Shown piece by piece: positions 21,178-31,210 of a stretch of DNA of 64,000 nucleotides. The notes under the pieces were generated by a model. The model worked only from the letters and a program-made list of their open reading frames with translations. It ran no database searches and was not told where the DNA came from. Position 1 is the first letter of the stretch, and the number at the start of each line of letters is the position of its first letter. The position numbers were made by a program, and so were the translations under genes. The DNA is taken from the NCBI RefSeq assembly GCF_041734735.1, contig NC_134878.1, positions 40,484,329-40,548,328 on the forward strand. Reading direction: 5' to 3'. Origin of the DNA: Babylonia areolata (taxonomy: Eukaryota; Mollusca; Gastropoda; Neogastropoda; Buccinidae).

Positions 21178-21738
21178 TTAAGGTGGACCACGGCATAGGT
21201 TTTTCACCAAAAATCATTAAAAAATGTGTTTTGGGATTATACTTGTATTTGGTAAAATAATGTCTCTTCTTTGCATTTCTGTCAACCATTTTGTTCAATT
21301 TGACCGATTTCATTGCAAATAAAATCATTTTCTGACATGGGTGTGTGTGAAGTTTGAGCGAATGTGACAAAAAAATCAAACGTTTGCATCGATTTGGATG
21401 GCCTGGTGCTCGTGATCTGGTTTGGAAACCCCCACTTGTTTGGTATCAGTGTGAAGGTCATTCACCGGTCTTTCTTCTCATTCCTATTTCCTGTGGAAAA
21501 TTCCACTCACGGAAACACACGAAGAGCAAATCTGAAGGAACCTGAGAGGCATTTTTGAGGGGTTGTGGCTGAGTCGAGGTTTCTGATTGGCTTGTCGGAG
21601 TAAAAAAAAAAAATAGCCCATTGGCCCAATCAGTCATGTGACTTTTTCCAAGATGGCGTCTGTTTTCTTGACGATTTCAATCGACACACCAGTTGCCTAA
21701 GATTTTGATTGAAGTTTTCTATTACAAGTCACGGACAA

Positions 21739-22130
21739 TGCCAAAACACGTTGGAAAGAAGTTTAGGACTGTCTTTGCATTCAGCAAAAGGAAGAGAAAG
21801 CGTAAGATTACAACACAAGCTGAAAAAAAGCCTGCCGAAACAGCGACTGACTTAGCGGTGCCTTCGACATCTACGGGCATCAGTGAAAGCACTCCACTTC
21901 TCAGTTTGAAGAGAAAATTGGACGTTTTCACCAGAAAACATGCGTGAATGGGTGACAGTGACCCCAGTTCAGACGAAGAACCACTGTCAAAAAAAAAGTG
22001 CATCAGTTCCTGAAGTGCAACTTCGCTCGGGACAGCCACAATCCTCACAGAACATCATTGTTGATGTGTCAACGTTGGACTGCTTGGTGTCGTCAGTTCA
22101 TTGTGAAAAATGCGAAGCAAAGGTTTGTGG
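21739..22130 (+). pseudogene. N-terminal exon of Kolobok/Mutator-like transposase, broken
   Basis: The first frame opens at MPKHVGKKFRTVFAFSKRKR, a strongly basic start, and runs to HA-stop at 21945-21947. An acidic segment (GDSDPSSDEEPLSKKKCISS) and then a third segment (IIVDVSTLDCLVSSVHCEKC) continue in other frames, so at least two frame changes have occurred. The last piece carries the first CxxC expected of a zinc-binding N-terminal region. About 100 bp upstream (CAATCAGTCATGTGACTTTTTCCAAGATGGCG) lie a CCAAT-like inverse motif and an AAGATGGCG element, plausible as the transposon's own promoter. Confidence 0.6.
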
Positions 22131-22439
22131 AAATTAATAAAATAGTCTACAGATATATAATATTTAATATATATAATATAGTATTCTATTTTATTTCATT
22201 TCGTGAGTTTTTGTTACGTTTCATAGCACAAACCCCCCCCCCCAAAAAGCCATCTGAATACCTTCTTTTTTTGTGAGCCCATTGATTTACTTCTTTTTTT
22301 TTTTCTCAAGTTCTTTGATTTTTGTTTTCAGAAGCAGTTTTTATTTTTCTCAAGTATTGAAATACTTTTCCCAGTAATACTTCTGTGGATTTTTACTGAG
22401 TCTGACATACTGTTTGTGTGTGTGTGTAAAAAACTGTCA

Positions 22440-22850
22440 GTCTGAGTCTCTTTTCTCTCGCTCTCTCTCCCTCATTCTCTCTCTTGTACCTTCTATTCTC
22501 ACACATTTGATTTTTTTTCAGGTCTCTGTAATTGAAGATGAGACAAAGAGGATGGGGTCAGCTCTCTCACTCTCTCTCTTGTACCTTCTGTTCTCACACA
22601 TTGATTTTTTTTCAGGTCTCTGTATTTGAAGATGAGGCAAAGAGGATGGGGTCAGCTCTCTCTTGCATTCTCTCTCTTGTACCTTCTGTTCTCACACATT
22701 TGATTTTTTTTCAGGTCTCTGTATTTGAAGATGAGACAAAGAGGATGGGGTCTGCTCACTCTCATTCTCTCTCTTGTACCTTCTATTCTCACACATTTGA
22801 TTTTTTTTCAGGTCTCTGTATTTGAAGATGAGACAAAGAGGATGGGGTCA
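22440..22850 (+). repeat. Four tandem copies of an intron-end plus exon-start unit
   Basis: A ~97-bp unit is repeated in tandem. Each copy carries CTCTCTCTTGTACCTTCT, a polypyrimidine tract ending in TTTTTTTTCAG, and the 39-nt exon start GTCTCTGTATTTGAAGATGA...GGGGTCA. Exon copies begin at 22522, 22616, 22715 and 22812; the last continues into the C-terminal exon. The acceptor is intact in all four. The peptide is VSVFEDETKRMGSA, with an Ile for Phe in the first copy. Confidence 0.88.
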
Positions 22851-23047
22851 GCTGAACTGGATCTTGTGGCTGGGAGCAAAGCAGAGATGTTTGCAGAGAA
22901 ATCAGACATGCTCAGGGTCAAAACAGCAACCAGAAAATCCTGACAGAGCAAAACAAAAGAGGGAAAAAAATTGAAACTGTAAGACATCAGAAACGTGAAC
23001 ATCGATGGGCAGACGAGGGAGAAGTATATGCCCCAGGAGCATTTTGA
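22812..23047 (+). pseudogene. C-terminal exon of Kolobok/Mutator-like transposase
   Basis: After the acceptor the frame reads VSVFEDETKRMGSAELDLVA and on to a TGA at 22942-22944. From about 22982 a different frame gives RHQKREHRWADEGEVYAPGA plus F and a stop, the expected basic tail and Pro-Gly-x-Phe end. A frame change therefore lies between the two blocks, near 22925-22980. Confidence 0.55.
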
Positions 23048-23403
23048 ACAATTAAATGACTGAAAAAACTCTCTCTCACCACTTAGTGATATTGGCCAAA
23101 TGCTGTTTTCCTATGTTTTTTTTTAATGTTTTTTTTTTATTGTGTAACTGGGTTGTAGTTTGTGAGTTCTCAACACAATCTTTGAAGGCGTTTTTCTCAA
23201 AAGTTGAATTTCTGCTGCAAGTGTGTCAGTGGCCCCTGTGTAACAATTGATACAGTGAAAATATTATCATAAAATTAGGCATACTGATGTAAAAATGTGT
23301 GCTGAGTGCAGTGAACAGTTAGAACTCTGTACCTCTAGTAGTTTTTATTTCATAGCAAGTGACTAAAGCATACTAACGCGAATGCATAATTTTATGCATT
23401 TTT

Positions 23404-23803
23404 GACAAGACAGAGACGGGTGCAATAGCCGGGTGGTTAAAGCGTTGGACTTTCAATCTGAGGGTCCCGGGTTCGAATCACGGTGACGGCGCCTGGTGGG
23501 TAAAGGGTGGAGATTTTTACGATCTCCCAGGTCAACATCTGTGCAGACCTGCTAGTGCCTGAACCCCCTTCGTGTGTAAACGCATGCAGAAGATCAAATA
23601 TGCACGTTAAAGATCCGGTAATCCATGTCAGTGTTCGGTGGGTTATGGAAACAAGAACATACCCAGCATGCACACCCCCGAAAATGGAGTATGGCTGCCT
23701 ACATGGCGGGGTAAAAACGGTCATGCACGTAAAAGCCCACTCGTGTACATGCGAGTGAACGTGGGAGTTGCAGCCCACGAACGCAGAAGAAGAAGAAAAG
23801 ACA
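23404..23803 (+). repeat. tRNA-derived SINE
   Basis: The 5' head has a pol III A box (about TAGCCGGGTGGTTAAAGCG) and a perfect B box (GGGTTCGAATC) at tRNA spacing, with an anticodon-loop-like TTCAATC between. A ~300-bp non-tRNA body follows, containing GCACGTTAAAGATCC, a motif I recall from a widely conserved invertebrate SINE domain. The 3' end is (GAA)n. The body and tail rule out a functional tRNA gene. It lies inside the Kolobok-like element and is therefore younger. Confidence 0.88.
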
Positions 23804-24103
23804 GAGAACAATGCTTGTGGACAATGGGCATCTGCTTTTGTGATCACTGCACTAAATGATGTCAAAACAAACTGTGGAAATGATGAGAATCATTATGTAA
23901 TGCATGTGTTCAGTGCTGCAAAGGGGGCAAATAACGGTATGTATTTTTATGATAAAATTATCATATCTTCATATCTGTTTGACTTATAAACTTCAAACTT
24001 AGCACAGATATCTATATTAACATCCTGAGTATGTGTACCAGATACCTTTAGTAGTTCTTGAGAAACAAAAATGAGCTAAAAATGACGCAGTGGTCCACCT
24101 TAA

Positions 24104-25303
24104 GCGGAACAGTTACATTATGTTAAATCAACCATCCAGATAAAATCAAATCTAGATACCTTAAGCAGATGATTAGCTACATAATGTTAAATCAACCATC
24201 CAGATAAACACAACCAACTGAGATGATTGAAACTGGAGTGGCTGCCAAGGAGATGTGGTTTTCAGAAAGCAGGATGACTGGTTTTGTGATTCATATCCAG
24301 TGGGGGTTGAATGCATGACAAATACTGTTATTTTCAGCCAGTAAGGTGCTACTTTTTGTTTTGCTCAAATCTAACCTTTGAGTTTTTTCGGCTGTATGCG
24401 CCTTATCTGTGTGAAAACTGAATTCTGAGTACATATAGGGCCACCTGACACAAGGTGACATCGTTGAATTCAGTAAATGCTCAGGATCATGCTGAACAAC
24501 AGTACTGCAGTCTTACCACTGTTCGATTCAACATGGTTCATGTTCACCATCAAATCAAATTGAAACCAAATCGCATACTTCACAAAATTTCAACTGAACA
24601 TGATTGCAGTTCGCCCGAAAGGCCTTGAAAAAAGAGCAATGTCTGAGTTGGGGATAAATTTATGATGTAAAAGTAGAGAAATTGGAAGTAAACTTGTCAT
24701 TTTTCGAAAGAAAAACACAAAGCAAATGACCAACGGGACTGAAAAGAGGGGTTGGCAGACTGGATTCTGACTGAACAAGTTTATGAACTGGAGCTTTACA
24801 ACAGTGTACATTTGACTGAATGTTGTGATTTTTTTGATTTTTTTAAAATAATTTTTTAGGTGCATAAAAAAAAAAATTGAAACAAAAGAAAAAAAAAGAA
24901 AGCAGTGGATAACAGAGCCTTGTCAACAAGCAGATGAAAACAAGTCTTATTCCGATCCAGTTTTCCAAAGATGATGTCATTACTTAGAAAACATCATCTG
25001 CTGTTAGCAGAGACAAAGGACTTTACGGCAGCTGTAGTTTCGGATGTATGCGCCTTGCACAAGTTCAAATAACATTCATTCAGGGGTGCACCTTATGAGT
25101 GCGTTGTAGGCCAAAAAATATGGTGATTCTTTTTGTCTTGGGTGTGTGGTCATTTCTATTTGGTTTCTGCAGCTGTGAAGCACATTAAATTAGGTTTTGT
25201 GGGATTTTTATATTGAGTGGATTGTACTGCCTTATTGAACAGCCAGATAAGTGGTCAGACTTGCTTGCTTTTATCCATTTTTAAGGCAAGGTCATGTGAA
25301 TTT
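24104..25303 (+). other. DEK intron up to assembly gap
   Basis: Intronic sequence with a short direct repeat (ATGTTAAATCAACCATCCAG, at about 24120 and 24186) and A-rich tracts near 24865-24900. I see no gene or recognisable element. Confidence 0.6.
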
Positions 25304-25403
25304 NNNNNNNNNNNNNNNNNNNNNNNNNNNNNNNNNNNNNNNNNNNNNNNNNNNNNNNNNNNNNNNNNNNNNNNNNNNNNNNNNNNNNNNNNNNNNNNNN
25401 NNN
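25304..25403. other. Assembly gap (100 N)
   Basis: Exactly 100 unknown bases, the conventional placeholder for a scaffold gap of unknown length, inside the DEK intron. Confidence 0.98.
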
Positions 25404-25509
25404 TCAGATTAACATCAATTGTGGCAGCAAATAGGAAGTATTCTTCAGGATTTTTTTTTTATGGCAAATATTAAAAATTTGTCATTGATCTTGGCATTCT
25501 TTGTTACAG

Positions 25510-25578
25510 GTGTATGAGAAGTACCCCAGTTTTGATTTGACAGACCGGAAAGATTTTATTAAAACGACAGTGAGAGAG
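25510..25578 (+). CDS. DEK: DEK internal exon: second half of C-terminal domain
   Basis: The acceptor is TTGTTACAG and the donor is GTAAGT. The exon is 23 codons with phase 0 at both ends. It encodes VYEKYPSFDLTDRKDFIKTT plus VRE, against vertebrate VYENYPTYDLTERKDFIKTT followed by VKELIS at the very C-terminus. Only the last three residues and the stop are missing here; they are supplied by the micro-exon at 35727 after a 10-kb intron holding two DIRS elements. Confidence 0.95.
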
Positions 25579-25674
25579 GTAAGTATTCCTTCATCATGAC
25601 AAAGTTTGCAGCACTTGTACAGCTTCTAATGATCTTGAAAAGCATGTCTATGAAATAGACAGGAGTGAAGAAAA

Positions 25675-27875
25675 AACGGTTTGGTGTCATATACTGTACC
25701 ATGTCAAACTGATGCAAACTAGGCCTATCGGTTTGCTCTGCTTGGCCAAATTTCGCACGGCTAACAGTGAAAAGACGAGCCGTCTTGCCCGGTCTGCTCT
25801 TAGCCAATCAAACGCCTCTAAAAGCTATAAGCGCTGAACCATTCCTTTGGCCAAGGCTGTCCACGCCATCTTGTCAGGTTTACGCTCTGTCTCATCTTAC
25901 GCTTTTTTTGGCTGTTAAGCGTATTCATTTGGCCTTACTTTGCTGCATGCGACTTGTCTGTATTGTATTCTTACATTCTGTGTACTCGATTCGACTCGGG
26001 GCCCCCTTGATTCGTTCGTTTTTCTCTACCTCTAAGTCGATCCGTCTTTCCTTTCTCTGTTAGGGGTCGGATTTTCACTGGGTGCCTAAGCGCGGGTACC
26101 ATGTCTCGTATGCCATCCCACGAAGGCAGGGATCTTGAGGCTGGGATTGAGACTCGGCAAGAGACTCTCCCAGGCCCGGAGCTCATGATACGGACTGCGG
26201 CGATGCGTCTTTAGATGCTGATCGCGGAAGCGACTCTTGTTCCAGTAAAATGGTCATGAAGGGGACCAGGGGTGAAGGGGTACGAGTGTCACCTCCCGAG
26301 GTGTCCCAGGGAGAGGGGGGAGTGGCAAGTCCTCTCTTGGCGGTGGGGACTCGCAGCTAGGCGCGAACTCCTAAGGGGAGGCCGCGCCCGGCCGTTACTC
26401 GGGTCCCCACTCGGAGACAGCCCTCGGGGGCCCCATTGCTGTTCTCTGTCCTCCCTTCTCTGTCGACCCCCCTCCCCCACCTCCTTCTGGGGGGGAGAAA
26501 AATTTGGTTCGAGGGGGGTGGGGGACCTCTACTTTGCCCACCCCGGGCCAAGCCACCCCAGTCTCCCCACGGGAGGGGATTCGGGGCGCGTGACAACCTG
26601 CTCTGCAGGTCTTCCCGCTATCCGGCCGGTCCCCCTGCTGGGGGAGGCCCGCGTGTGTCAGGCGGTTCCAGGCAGTCAGCCCGCTCGTCTTCAGGTGGGA
26701 CTGACACCCAAGTCGGACCTGACCTCCCACCGACTTAGCCAGGTTTTTCCCTTCATGGAGGTCAAGGCGCCAGTAACCCTTGGGGTTGGGGTCACAGGAT
26801 GGCTGGTGCCCACGGGTGGTTACCCCCATTCTACCTGTACTGGGGCGCACCTCGGTGCACGCTGGGTTGCCAGGGGCCAACCCCTTGTCCGCCCCCTACC
26901 GGACCCAACCCAGCACATCTCACAGGGTGACACACACAGCCCTGACAAGTGGGATCGACTTCTTGTCGGTCAGGTCGAGCTCCTCGACCAATATTGCCAC
27001 TCAGTCCACAAATCGGTCCTCTGTCAACCCACAGGTTACCTCCACGGTCACAACGGCCTCCTTGTCAGGACTGACGGCTGCTGAGGGGCCCCGCTCGGCC
27101 CGGGGGAGCCTGCAGTTCCCACCTACCCAGCCCTCGGTCCTACAGGAAGATAAGTGGGTGTTTGTCCCCTCACAGCACTCGTGTTCCTCTTGCATCCAGG
27201 GACGCCCTCTCTGAGAAGGTGTGGTACCCACCATCCCAAGCATGGTTGGACCTACGGTCCACACGCTCCCTACCCGCTTCAGGCGTCAAGGACATAACAG
27301 CTATAGCTACTTCGGCTGCTTTCCAGCACTCGGTGCCACTGCAGCATGTCTTGGAGGCAGACTTCTGGTGGTCTCAGAATCCCTTCATCAACTTCTACCT
27401 CAGGGATTTCCGTATGACCAGGGCTGACGGTTCCTTTGTCGCAGCTAACACTGCTGTCTTGGTTGCAAGGGCTCCCCATACTAACCAGTAGGCGTTGCCC
27501 TCCTCCATTTGCTTTAAATTCTGCATCAGTTTGACATGGTACAGTCTATGACACCAAAAGGAGGAGTTTGTAGTATACTCCATGTTTGGTGATACATATA
27601 CTTAACATGTCAAACTCGAATGCCTGCCCGTCCGTCCCCGCGTCTCCGCCGTGGTTCTCATGGGGCATTTTCTTCGATGGCCACGGAATGATTCAGCGCT
27701 TACAGCTTTTAGAGGCGTTTGATTGGCTAAGAGCGGACCGGGCAAGACTTTTCACTGTTAGCTGCACGAAATTTGGCCAAGCAGAGCAAACCAATAGGCC
27801 TAGTTTGCATCAGTTTGACATGGTAAGTATATGTGTCACCAAACATGGAGTATAATACAAACTCCTCTTTGTTGC
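25675..27875 (+). mobile_element. Short DIRS-like derivative, locus C (family 2)
   Basis: Inverted terminal repeats with ACCATGTCAAACTGATGCAA near 25697 and the inverse near 27808-27822. A second inverted pair frames the right ITR (TTTGTAGTATACTCCATGTT... against ...ACATGGAGTATAATACAAAC), the same layout as family 1. Between them are a Gag-like region (about 26040-27230) and the C-terminal tail of a tyrosine recombinase (about 27340-27490, FINFYLRDF). No reverse transcriptase is seen, so it is a short, broken, presumably non-autonomous form. The family-2 element at 59830-64000 matches its Gag and recombinase parts. Confidence 0.82.
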
Positions 27876-28290
27876 ATGTTTTCACTGATATAAACTGCTT
27901 TTCACAGAATGATTTAGACAACTTCATTAGTAGATTAAGATTGATTCACCATGAAACTTAAAAGCAACTTTGATAGTTACAGAGGTGTTGTGTTCGGGAG
28001 AGGGAGGGAGAGTGGGACTAATTTGGGTGTGTTGTAGTCCGGTTTTGCATTGTTTTGGCAGTGTTATGTACGCGATTTGTTTTGGATGTTCAAATTGGTT
28101 TGGGGGTATCACTCTGGACATTGGGTTTAGTTTGTCCTGATGCAATGTTTTGTAATTCGCCATGTTTGCTTTCTTAGTTGGACCAACCTGCATATTTTGA
28201 TGGATGATGTTTTCCTGTTGGAACTTCTATAACTGTAGGCACTTAACTTACTGTTATTATATTTGTGCTTTTTTTCATGGAAGATAAGTT
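27876..28290 (+). other. DEK intron between two DIRS elements
   Basis: Unique-looking intronic sequence. No gene, repeat or regulatory feature supported. Confidence 0.5.
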
Positions 28291-30529
28291 AACCGTGACC
28301 CAACTAGTGCAGACTCCGGCAGGGGTCTGACATTCCTGTCCTGTGCAAACTATCCGCCCATGCGGAGCAGACGAAACTACGGCCGATAACCTCCCGGAAG
28401 TAGGTAACCTCCCCTTTGTCCCGCTGGTTATCGCCCTCTTTTTCCGGCAGCCATCATGACTCCTGTACCTGTGCTCTTCATATGGCTAAGTTTTTTCGTA
28501 TTTTCTGTCTGTCTGTCGATTCTCTGGCGTTCTTGTTTGTGGTCAAATTATGTCTCCAACCAGGTCACATAATTATGTAGCTCGATTGGGGAATCGTGCT
28601 AAAATTAAAGCGCGATCGCAATCGATTCACTGACACTCTGGGCCCTCTACTCCTGGCCCTCTAAACAACGCCAACCCGCCGCCTTCTCCACTTCCTCCGC
28701 TCCCTCCGGTCGACTCCAGACCTCCGCCACCTCCTCTGATGACTTCTAGAGGTTTGTGGTCACGCACTCAGGTCAGTGTTACCTTTCATGTCATTTTTAT
28801 CGATCCGCGAACTCACTCGACGCGATCCGCGTTTTCTCGGCCCTGCCAGTCGGCAGTGTACGAGTCGATCTCCTCTATCTCTTTACCATACCCACAGTTG
28901 CACCAATGGAATGGCCACAATCCCTTGGGGGGAAAAAAAAAAAAAAAAAGGCAGCTTGTCTTGGATCCGCACGTTAGACTGGGCCCTATGTGCGATGCGT
29001 CCGTGGTGGCGGCCGTGACATCGGATCACGCGACCCCCCACGCGGCTTGCCTCGACCGTCTCGGATCCAATAGCGACCGAGGCGTGTAGGGATGCCCTCC
29101 CCTGGTGTAGGGAGGAAGGTGGACCACTAGGGGACACGCTTGCCCATACGCGTGCACCCCCCCCCCCCCCTCCCCCCCCTTGTCCAGATCACCCGATCCA
29201 AGGGAGGCAACCCCTGCTTCGGCACCCTTGCCGGTGACTGCCGCAGTTATTTCCCTTGCACCGGCACTGCTCCTCGCCTTCAGTGCGAGTGTGTGCACGG
29301 TCCTACCAAGCTATGCGGTGATGACCCCATCTGCCACACCGCCGAGTGCTGCTGTTTCCCATCCACTAATGGTGTCTCAGCAAGCTACTCAACCAAACAA
29401 TCAGCAACTCATCGCTAAACTTGCTGCAGCAATTATGCACCACTCTGCCTTCCGGTGCCGCGCCTTGCGCCCACAGAGCAGGTACGTGCACGCCCCATTG
29501 GAACTTAGGCAGTGTTGGATTCTTCTGCCCCATTGCCTAACTCTGCTGTTTCCCAGACTAATATTGGCACTTCCACGTTGGAGTACCTCTTATATCATAT
29601 CATATATCAATATCAAGGCGTGCAAGCCTGACAAGGCCTTTTACCCGCTTGAAGTGGGGAAGAAAAAGAGAGTCCCCACGTATGTCGGTTGCATTTTTCA
29701 ACATTGAGTGCGCAGTGCTTGAAAAATCAGAAAATATGTAAATGAGTTTTGTATTTAAAGTTTTCACAATGAATATCAAGATAATTCTTACATGTATTAA
29801 TAACTCGATCCTGCCTCTCGGCAGTGCTCGGGCCGATCTTGTCTATCACTTTATCCGTCAACACACAACTGACAACTGAACGCCGGTCCTCTCGCAGGAG
29901 CTGTTCGCGAGATTGGACCGCCGTTCAGCAACAGGGGGATGCACATCCAACGGCAAGCCGACGGACTTGTCACCCCCTCGCCCACGACGCCCATAACACT
30001 GGATTATGGCGCCGTCATGCCACATGCCCTGACCGTCTCGCGTCCGATGGCAACCGATTCGGGTTGGGATGCCCACGGCACTAAGGGGCATTATAATTAT
30101 TCCCCTTGCGCTCGTTTTCACCTGTGTCGGTTACGGTGGCATCGAACCACGGACTCTCACACACAACATGACACTCCTCCCTGTTCAGCGAGGACACGTC
30201 GCACAAGGGGGATATGTGCTCTAAAGACACATTCCTTTTCGATGATTTTCGGCGCCAAGGGAGGCAACTCCACATTTGTAACCTAGGCGCTCGAAGCTGT
30301 GGTTAGTTTCGCCGACACAGCACATCACTCCTGCCCCCCGTGCTGTCCACCAACGATGTTTTCTTTCGGTTTCTCATTGGGTCCTCATGCCCAGTCAGGG
30401 ACTTTACACATCTTTGCATAGCAACTGCACTTTTCTTGCTGTTTCTCAGGCTATTGGCTACAGGAAATGCATCACAATATTTCCCCTTCTATCCATTTGA
30501 TTTATTATCACAAGCAACAATCACGAAAT

Positions 30530-30598
30530 ATATATAGAAAAATCTATACATATTTAAAAAAAAAAAAAAATTAAAAAAAAAAAAAAAATCTATATATA

Positions 30599-30632
<34 letters not shown>

Positions 30633-31210
30633 CACACACACATATATACATATATATGAGATATATTGCTACATTCATACGCATTTCTGCTTTCACGTAT
30701 AGATGCGTACTTATCCATCGGTATACACATGTGTATGTGCTTATGGGATAGGTTCAGACGACTTTCATATTAACATGTACAATTATATTTCTATCTCAAT
30801 TCATTGACATCTGTTCATTGAGATTCCCTACATAGCAATATAGGCACACTTGCATTTGCGGCCTTCTGTTCACAATGCCCAGAACTCTCTGCCTCTACGT
30901 ACTGGCACTTTATTCATATGCGTATGTACATCTCATATGTAGGTGCATGGACAGATTCCTTTCCATTGATGATTATGCACACTTACCCACTTACTTGGGT
31001 ATATCGGTGCACGCTACACGTATGCTTATACAGCCGCTTATTTCTTGTGTCTCGATCTCTTGTCATTGGCATACTTCTGACATCACTTGAGCTGATGGAA
31101 GTTTTTATTCCCTTGGCACATATATGTATTCATTTTCATAAATTCATCCCTACCTTGCTTTTGGAGGACGACTGCACTCACAAAAATAAAATAAAATAAT
31201 AATAGCCTCA
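30530..31210. repeat. A/T-rich low-complexity block within DIRS locus B
   Basis: Poly-A tracts and (TA)n/(CA)n tracts at 30540-30660 are followed by A/T-rich sequence of unknown origin ending in AATAAAATAATAATA. No coding content was recognised. It may be a later insertion or simply decayed DNA. Confidence 0.55.

Larger units (their letters stand above)
21182..24099 (+). mobile_element. Kolobok/Mutator-like DNA transposon remnant, TTAA-flanked
   Basis: It begins GGTGGACCACGGCAT and ends in the inverse GTGGTCCACC, each bordered by TTAA (21178-21181 and 24100-24103), the duplication expected for TTAA-target transposons. Coding remains are at 21739-22130 (N-terminus, MPKHVGKKFRTVFAF, then a cysteine pair in VHCEKCEAK) and 22812-23047 (C-terminus ending VYAPGAF). 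The catalytic middle is absent, so it cannot move itself. A basic N-terminus, an early CxxC and a Gly-x-Phe C-terminal end recall the 'Mutator-like transposase' proteins common in molluscs and cnidarians; the name is from memory. A tRNA-derived SINE sits inside at 23404-23803. Confidence 0.72.

Noticed and set aside
23437-23520. A tRNA gene suggested by the perfect B box
   Set aside because: The head continues into a SINE body with a (GAA)n tail, and the cloverleaf is imperfect, so this is a SINE.
26272-27084. A 270-codon frame that might be a host gene
   Set aside because: The region matches the Gag-like part of DIRS locus D on the other strand and lies between DIRS terminal repeats.
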